Positions 58,400 to 64,000 of a DNA stretch of 64,000 nucleotides are shown piece by piece; the first letter of the stretch is position 1, and the number at the start of each line of letters is the position of its first letter. Under the pieces are notes generated by a model. The model saw only the letters and a list, made by a program, of their open reading frames with translations, ran no database searches and had not been told where the DNA came from. Made by a program: the position numbers and the translations under genes. The DNA is from Rutstroemia sp. NJR-2017a BVV2 (lineage: Eukaryota; Ascomycota; Leotiomycetes; Helotiales; Rutstroemiaceae). Where the stretch lies: positions 124,001 to 188,000 of the forward strand of contig NJPS01000061.1 of assembly GCA_002946415.1 (NCBI GenBank), given 5' to 3'.

Positions 58400-59948
58400 G
58401 AACCACAAATCTATCCCCAAGTATCGGTACATGTAGTCTAAGGAAAGATACATGTATACACGTCGATGTAGAAAATTCATGCAAACCCCTGGCTTGAACG
58501 ACTAGGTATACTTTTGGGTAGCATTTCCTGGAAACGACCCATCTGCAGCGCACCCTTCTACGTGGAGTGAGTATATTCACGAGCCGGAAAAAGAGACCCT
58601 TCCTCAATTCTTCTCAGGTTCTCGCTTCCTGATCACGAGGAAGTTTCACTACAACACGCCACCACACAAACAAATGGCCCGTTTATTCTTGCTTGTATTA
58701 ATTTCCTTGGCTGTACGCTACGTTACGTTACACTGGGTTAGACCTGTCAGCGTCAGCGCAACCAATTGTCTACCGTTGTGTTTCTTAGCTTCACAGTACT
58801 ACAACTTATCCCGTCCTCGATTCAATATTTTTCCTACGGGACGGGATGTGTATATGCAGAAGTAACAGCTTCTGCAATGCACGAATACCTATTGGGAGCC
58901 AACATTAACCGTCTCGCATAATCAAATCGTTCGATGTGACTGCCGCTGTTGTATTCTGGCTGGGAGACGGCATATGTAAGATGAAGAGTACTGTAGTTCG
59001 TATCATGCAGCCTCGTTGAACATACATACGCACACACAGCATACCGATGGATCTACACCAGCATTGGCGTCAGCACCGACACCGGTACGTATCGTATTAC
59101 CTCACAGCGCTCTTAGACGCCCTCTGAGCCTCACTCGGTATCACTTGTAAGCACACCATACTTCACCACGGCATTCCCAACTGCGGCAAACCGTATGACT
59201 GGAACATCATGCATTCTTCCATCGCAGATACGCAGCTCTATCGTACCACGCCTCCTCCCAGCGACTGACCGAGTAAAGGCAGCACAGCCGCACGACGTGA
59301 TGCAGGTGTCGTGACTGAATCTCTATCCGAAACCATGCATGTCTGGTACCTAAGTCATGTTGTGCAAAGTAAAGCAAAACGAAGGAGCGGGACAAGAGGC
59401 TGAGAAACGGGATGGGATGTGGTTCTGGATCTACCCGGTAGGTTAGGTTTTGGTATGGGGTACGACGGAGGACGGTAGGCATGGGGGTGATATTAACGGA
59501 ATGAGATGAGTTACCAAGGATTTGGGAACGGGAGGAGGAGGAGGAGGAGTGCAGGAGGGGACGGTGGATAGATAGGCAGATAGATGAAGATAATATGACA
59601 TTTGATAATTGAAAGAGATCCAGCTGCATATCTATGGTGATACAATAGCGAATGAGCTATATATAAATAAGACTCCACAAGCAAAATTCCTCTCCACGTC
59701 GTCAGGGGAATCCATATATACACCAGGTCCTCATATACCCACTATGAATCATCGATCAACGAGTCCATCACCCATTCCTCGTAAAAACAATCCCACCCCA
59801 GCCTATGTACCGTACAACACTGTCCTTCGCAACAATATGCAAGTAGCCGTGCCGCCCCATGTCCTTTGTACACAAAATCAAACGCAAACCAAGATAATGA
59901 GACATTACCCAACTCCTCCAAGCCCACCAGTGCGCCGTCAAGATAACT
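58400..59948. other. Convergent intergenic, no gene recognised
   Basis: 1.55 kb between the stops of the HeLo gene and the ABC transporter. A 63-codon frame with a hydrophobic start (58674-58865) and a proline-rich frame (59743-59959) exist but nothing supports them as genes. Confidence 0.45.
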
Positions 59949-62721
59949 CTACCGTCTGAGGTACATTGCAAGTAAACCCAGCATTCTATACACAAAGATA
60001 ATGGCAAGGAGAATTCCTACCCATTCGCCAGTTTTGCCAGTTTTGTAACCGCTGTTTGAGAGGTTAGTCTTAATTTCGGGTAGTAGACGTGTAGAGAGAA
60101 TGTAGAGGGAAAGACTTACTACTGATCCAAAACTCCTTTTCCGCTGATTTTACACTCTGGTGCTAAGTCCGTAATGTACATGCATTGGCAACCCTTACCA
60201 CATGTGTATTCTCTTTCTGAAAATTCATTGACCATCATTCCTTGGAATACGTATGTCTGTTTTGCAACGCATCAGCTTCCGCAATGTAGAATAAACCCCA
60301 GCTAGTCGCAATAGGGAGGCTAGGTAGGATACATACCTGATAATCAATATAATGAAAAACATATCTCCAGAAAACATTCAATGTCCCCTGAGGCACAAGG
60401 AAACCCCCAACGCTCATCCAGAGTCCGTTTGCGAAAGCCGTCAACGCAAGTGAAATGACAAATGAAGGGAACACAGAACTGATGAGTACAACAAGCGATT
60501 CTGCAGCAAGTAGATCGAGGAAGAGCCACATGATCCAAGTGAAAAAGGCAGTGGCCGTGGGACGGAAATTGTTGAGCCAGTAGGTTGTTATAGAGAAAAG
60601 GACGGTAATGAGGACTGGGAGTTAGAGAGTCAGTTCAACTGTGGTGGAATAGGGAAGAAGAACGAGGTGGGAGGCATACAGAGATATGGAAGACCAATGA
60701 TGAAGTTCGAAAGCATGAATAATGGAGCGCTGTAGAGACCGTTGGCACGCTCTTTGATGAATGTTGAGCGATCTTCAAGGAAAGAAGGGACGTAGGCTAC
60801 AGCCATGAAGGACATGAATGCGGAGCCGAAAAACTGAGAGGATTTAATATTCAAGAGGTATTTTGAATCGATGTAAGGTCCACTTACGATAGCATTAATG
60901 AATGGTTGGATATCACTCTGATCGGTCTTCAGACGTAACCAAACGGTCCCCATCATTATCGCTAACCCCATGTACATGGCGATACGAATTCCATACGCGA
61001 CGACATCTCGGTAGCTCTTGATAAACGATCGGTGTACTAGCGTTAATAGAACATTGATAAAACCACCACGTGAGGTTGCAGGTAATGGTAAGGGTTTAAT
61101 GTTGAGCAGAGAGCGCTCGATGCTGCCGTTCATCTGTTGGCAGGCTGCAGATTTTAGCCATAAGTGCCGAATCGACGCTAGTCTTCCTTGTGCTTGCCGC
61201 TGATCCGTGGCAAAATCCGTGTTCATAAGGTCCAGTAGATATTCCGCCGCATTCATATGAAGCGGGATTGGGAATCCTATTGATTTAAAATGGTCGCCTA
61301 CATCTGAGACTGGACCAAAGTAGTGTGATTTACCACCGGATAATAGCATCAGTTTGTCGAACAATTGAAATGTGGAGGTTGACGGCTGATGAATGCTTGC
61401 GATGACAATCAACTACGAATAATGAGTTAGTATTTACTCAAACAAAATTGGGGCAAGGTACTGACATTATTTTGTTTCGCAACTTGCTTGACAAACGACA
61501 TAACCTCCCAACTTGCCGCTGAGTCCAAACCAGAAGTAGGTTCGTCCAAAAAGAGAATCTTGGGTCCTGTGATGAGTTGACTTGCAACACTAACTCTGCG
61601 CTTCTGACCCCCGCTGATACCCTTTCGAATTGGCGTACCAATAATTGTATGAGCCTGATTTCTCAATCCAAACGAATCCAATAATCCATTTATCCGCCTG
61701 ATTCGTTCCCTTTTCGTCAATGAACTTCAACTGGAAGTTAGCGTACCATCATGATGTAAGCGGAGCAACACTATCCGTACCTCTTGTGCGCAAGACGCGC
61801 TGCGAAATTCATAGTTTCCTGTACGGTTAAAGAACCGATAAGTGCATCTTCCTGCTCGACGTATGAACTTATGGCTCGAAATGCGCTGCTGCTTGAATTT
61901 GTGCCATTGACTAATGTTGATCCTGCTACGGTTGCTTTCGAGGCTGCGTTTCTGTGAGCTAGCACATTAAGTAAGGTAGTTTTTCCGCATCCACTGGGTC
62001 CCATCAAAGCACATAGTTCTCCTATAATTGCAAGGATGATTAGTCGACTGCAATTCATTCTTTTGAGGCGATACTACTAACCAGCCTCGACGATGCCACT
62101 GACTCCATCCAAAATTGCCTTCGGATGTTTTGTCTCATTGTCCTTGACAGTAACTGTCACATCTTGCCAAATGAAGTTTCTAACTGTAGCATTTCTCAAA
62201 TGAGTGTCGTCCACGGCGGCATGTTCGACATCGGTAGGGTAGGGAGTACGAAGTTCAAGATCGTACTGAACCTCGGTCTTTCCTAGATCTTGGGAATGAG
62301 TGCTAGATACCGTAGTGTCCGTCATATTGTTGTAGTCTCGCTGATGATCAAACATCTCTTGCCTGTGAGGTACTTCTATTCGAAGAGGTTGATCGCTGAC
62401 TCTGGATATGGAAGTATCCGGTCGGCAAATCTCTGCAAGGTGATAAGCGTTCCGAGTCTTGTCGAAATTGGTTTGTGAACTTGGATGCTCTGACTGTCGA
62501 GGGTGAAAAAAAGGATTGGAAGGCAGAGTTGGAGAATCGAACGTTGAATCGAAAGGGTTTAGTTTACCTGGAGTCGTTGAATGATAACGGAATTGACTCA
62601 AGGGAATATTTGAATTTATAGATGTTTTACTATGAGATCGAGAATCGTCCCATATTTCATCGGAAGTCTGGCCATGCTGAGACTTTGCTTCAGGAAAGGG
62701 AGCACAACCTTTATAGTTCAT
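59949..62721 (-). CDS. ABC half-transporter, ABCG/White subfamily
   Basis: Membrane exporter with one nucleotide-binding and one membrane domain in the order NBD-TMD; it should dimerise. Eight exons: 62721-62082, 62021-61781, 61724-61466, 61412-60888, 60833-60680, 60614-60337, 60256-60120 and 60051-59949 (778 residues). Walker A is GPSGCGKTT (221-229). The signature is ISGGQ (330-334). Walker B is ILFLDEP (350-356). The H-loop His is His388 in ASIHQPS. Membrane helices include FGSAFMSFMAVAYVPSFLED and LLAAESLVVLISSVFPSFVI. A Cys-rich extracellular loop (CGKGCQCMYITDLAPEC) and a final helix ending AMYLRR are typical. The ~200-residue N-terminus is polar and disordered. The last splice uses a GTAAGT donor to give LDQYGYKTGKTGEW. 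Cargo is unknown (lipids, sterols or drugs are possible). Confidence 0.95.
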
Positions 62722-64000
62722 ATTTTCTCCGTTACCAGTCAACACTGAACCGTGTCGATATGTGGTCAGACAAGAATGGTTATAGTTCCAGATTTGGTTG
62801 GGTCTTATTCAGCTTGTCTCACTGCACTAATGAGAAACCGGAATACAAGAACTTTCTAACTTGTCATCACGAAACCGTTCGGCCAGAGCGACGCAGTCAC
62901 CAATAATTGGTCGGTGATGATGGGGATGACAACGTGATGGAAATATGGAGAACTCGCCGATACGGAGAATACAAAGAAAAGTATAATCTTACAGAGAAAT
63001 GTCGGTATGCTTACTGTATAGTTATGTACCTCAAGGCAGTGCAAGTACAACCTAGAGTCAAGTGCTCTAAGCAGGCAACAACCTGAACTCAGCGCAAATG
63101 CAGGTCACCGATTACTTTCGTGAAGTGCTGGAAGGGATATAAGCGCCATGCTTTAGTGGTTCAACGAACGTGCATCGGAAAATTCAAGCCTCCTTACTGG
63201 TTTTGCATGCCTAAGGCTGAGGTCCCCGAAAGGAAGAAGGCACTAGTACTTCGCCGAAACTAACGAGTACCTAGTTGGAAAATGGGGTACAGTTACATAA
63301 AAACGACAATTGGAAACGAGAAAAAACTGTTTCAAACATTTGAAAAGTCTTGACTCGCCATTTTGATGATAACGAGCTTGGCACTTTCAAAGAGATGGTG
63401 GAGACATGTTCTGCGACTAAACATCCATCTCGACATAGACTTCCCTATTAGGCAGTAATCCTGAAGGCACTTACCAACATCCTTTGCCCCACACTAGGAT
63501 AGTCCTTCTGGTCTGCTATAAGTTACTTGCTATATAAGAATGGATTGTTGGTGCTGATTGCCGTGATTGGTGATGAAGATACCTTCAAATGCGGCGTAGA
63601 AGGTATTCGGTCGAGGGACTCGCAGTCAAACACTCGGTCTATCGGGCCATGAGCCGGAGCCTTTTGTTGCTCGTCAAACGGCTGTTAACGATGCCTCGCA
63701 TGCGCTGAATGAGAACTCAGGTTGAATGGTCCGATGAGCGGGAAGAAAGAGCAAAAGAGATCTGGCAGTATCCAGTGTAAAGCGCAGCTCTTGCGGCAAA
63801 TGAAAGAGAAATCGGCGGGCCTTGAGCTGTGAGATGACTAGTAATGGCTAGACACTTTAGCTAGACTTCATGGAGAAGTATTTGTATCCGTTCCCACAGG
63901 AAATAAAGAACCCTCGGATACTCATCGCTGAGGTTAATGCAAGTACCTTCGATGCTCCACAAAGTATTCAAATCTAGTGCTCAGGCAATGAGCTGTTCGT
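62722..64000. other. Promoter-side flank, no gene recognised
   Basis: 1.28 kb from the ABC transporter start to the window end. It presumably includes that gene's promoter. Short frames of at most 94 codons, none recognisable. No RNA gene or repeat seen. Confidence 0.5.

Noticed and set aside
58674..58865. 63-codon frame with a hydrophobic N-terminus
   Set aside because: Signal-like start but very short and without other evidence.

Overview
The window is nuclear DNA of a filamentous ascomycete (Pezizomycotina). The evidence is single genes with short introns (mostly 45-100 bp, GT-AG), a PPR protein, a Zn2Cys6 regulator, a HeLo-domain protein, an Aur1-type inositolphosphorylceramide synthase, and an ATP-citrate lyase split into two divergent subunit genes. 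A Leotiomycete (Helotiales, Botrytis/Sclerotinia-like) fits the gene content, but that placement is inference. There are no operons. I rebuilt the exon structures by hand from splice signals and reading phase. Every complete spliced model has a length divisible by three and keeps the family motifs continuous across junctions.

Layout. 0-9 kb: aquaporin (3' end outside the window), a coiled-coil/C2H2 protein and an Hsp70-like (HSPA12-type) ATPase, then an intron-containing tRNA-Gly(UCC). 9.4-19.4 kb: an unrecognised coiled-coil protein, the arginine methyltransferase PRMT5, SmF, a CXXC zinc-binding protein (UPF0587/CZIB) and a mitochondrial PPR protein. 20.5-29.9 kb: queuosine salvage hydrolase, the SUMO E1 subunit Uba2, a mitochondrial 3-oxoacyl-ACP reductase (Oar1-like) with inflated introns, and ATP-citrate lyase subunit 2. 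32-38 kb: ATP-citrate lyase subunit 1, DNA polymerase delta subunit 4 and a 2EXR-domain protein. 39-48.5 kb: an AmdS-type amidase, a small secreted protein, elongin C, a 3 kb gene-poor stretch, and IPC synthase. 49-63 kb: the p23/Sba1 co-chaperone, ESCRT-III Vps24, a Zn2Cys6 factor, a HeLo-pseudokinase protein and an ABCG half-transporter. The last 1.3 kb shows no gene.

Most genes are conserved housekeeping functions with little relation to their neighbours. The clear functional pair is the divergent ATP-citrate lyase pair, which supplies cytosolic acetyl-CoA. The most interesting accessory item is the gene at 56.3-58.4 kb. It joins an N-terminal HeLo cell-death domain to a kinase-like domain in which HRD reads HKG and DFG reads GFD, an architecture and motif loss that parallel animal MLKL. 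Other points worth following are a small secreted protein whose stop codon overlaps a 9-bp tandem repeat, a tRNA with a mismatched acceptor stem, a GC-AG intron, two very small coding exons, and an out-of-frame ORF overlapping the end of the polymerase delta subunit gene.
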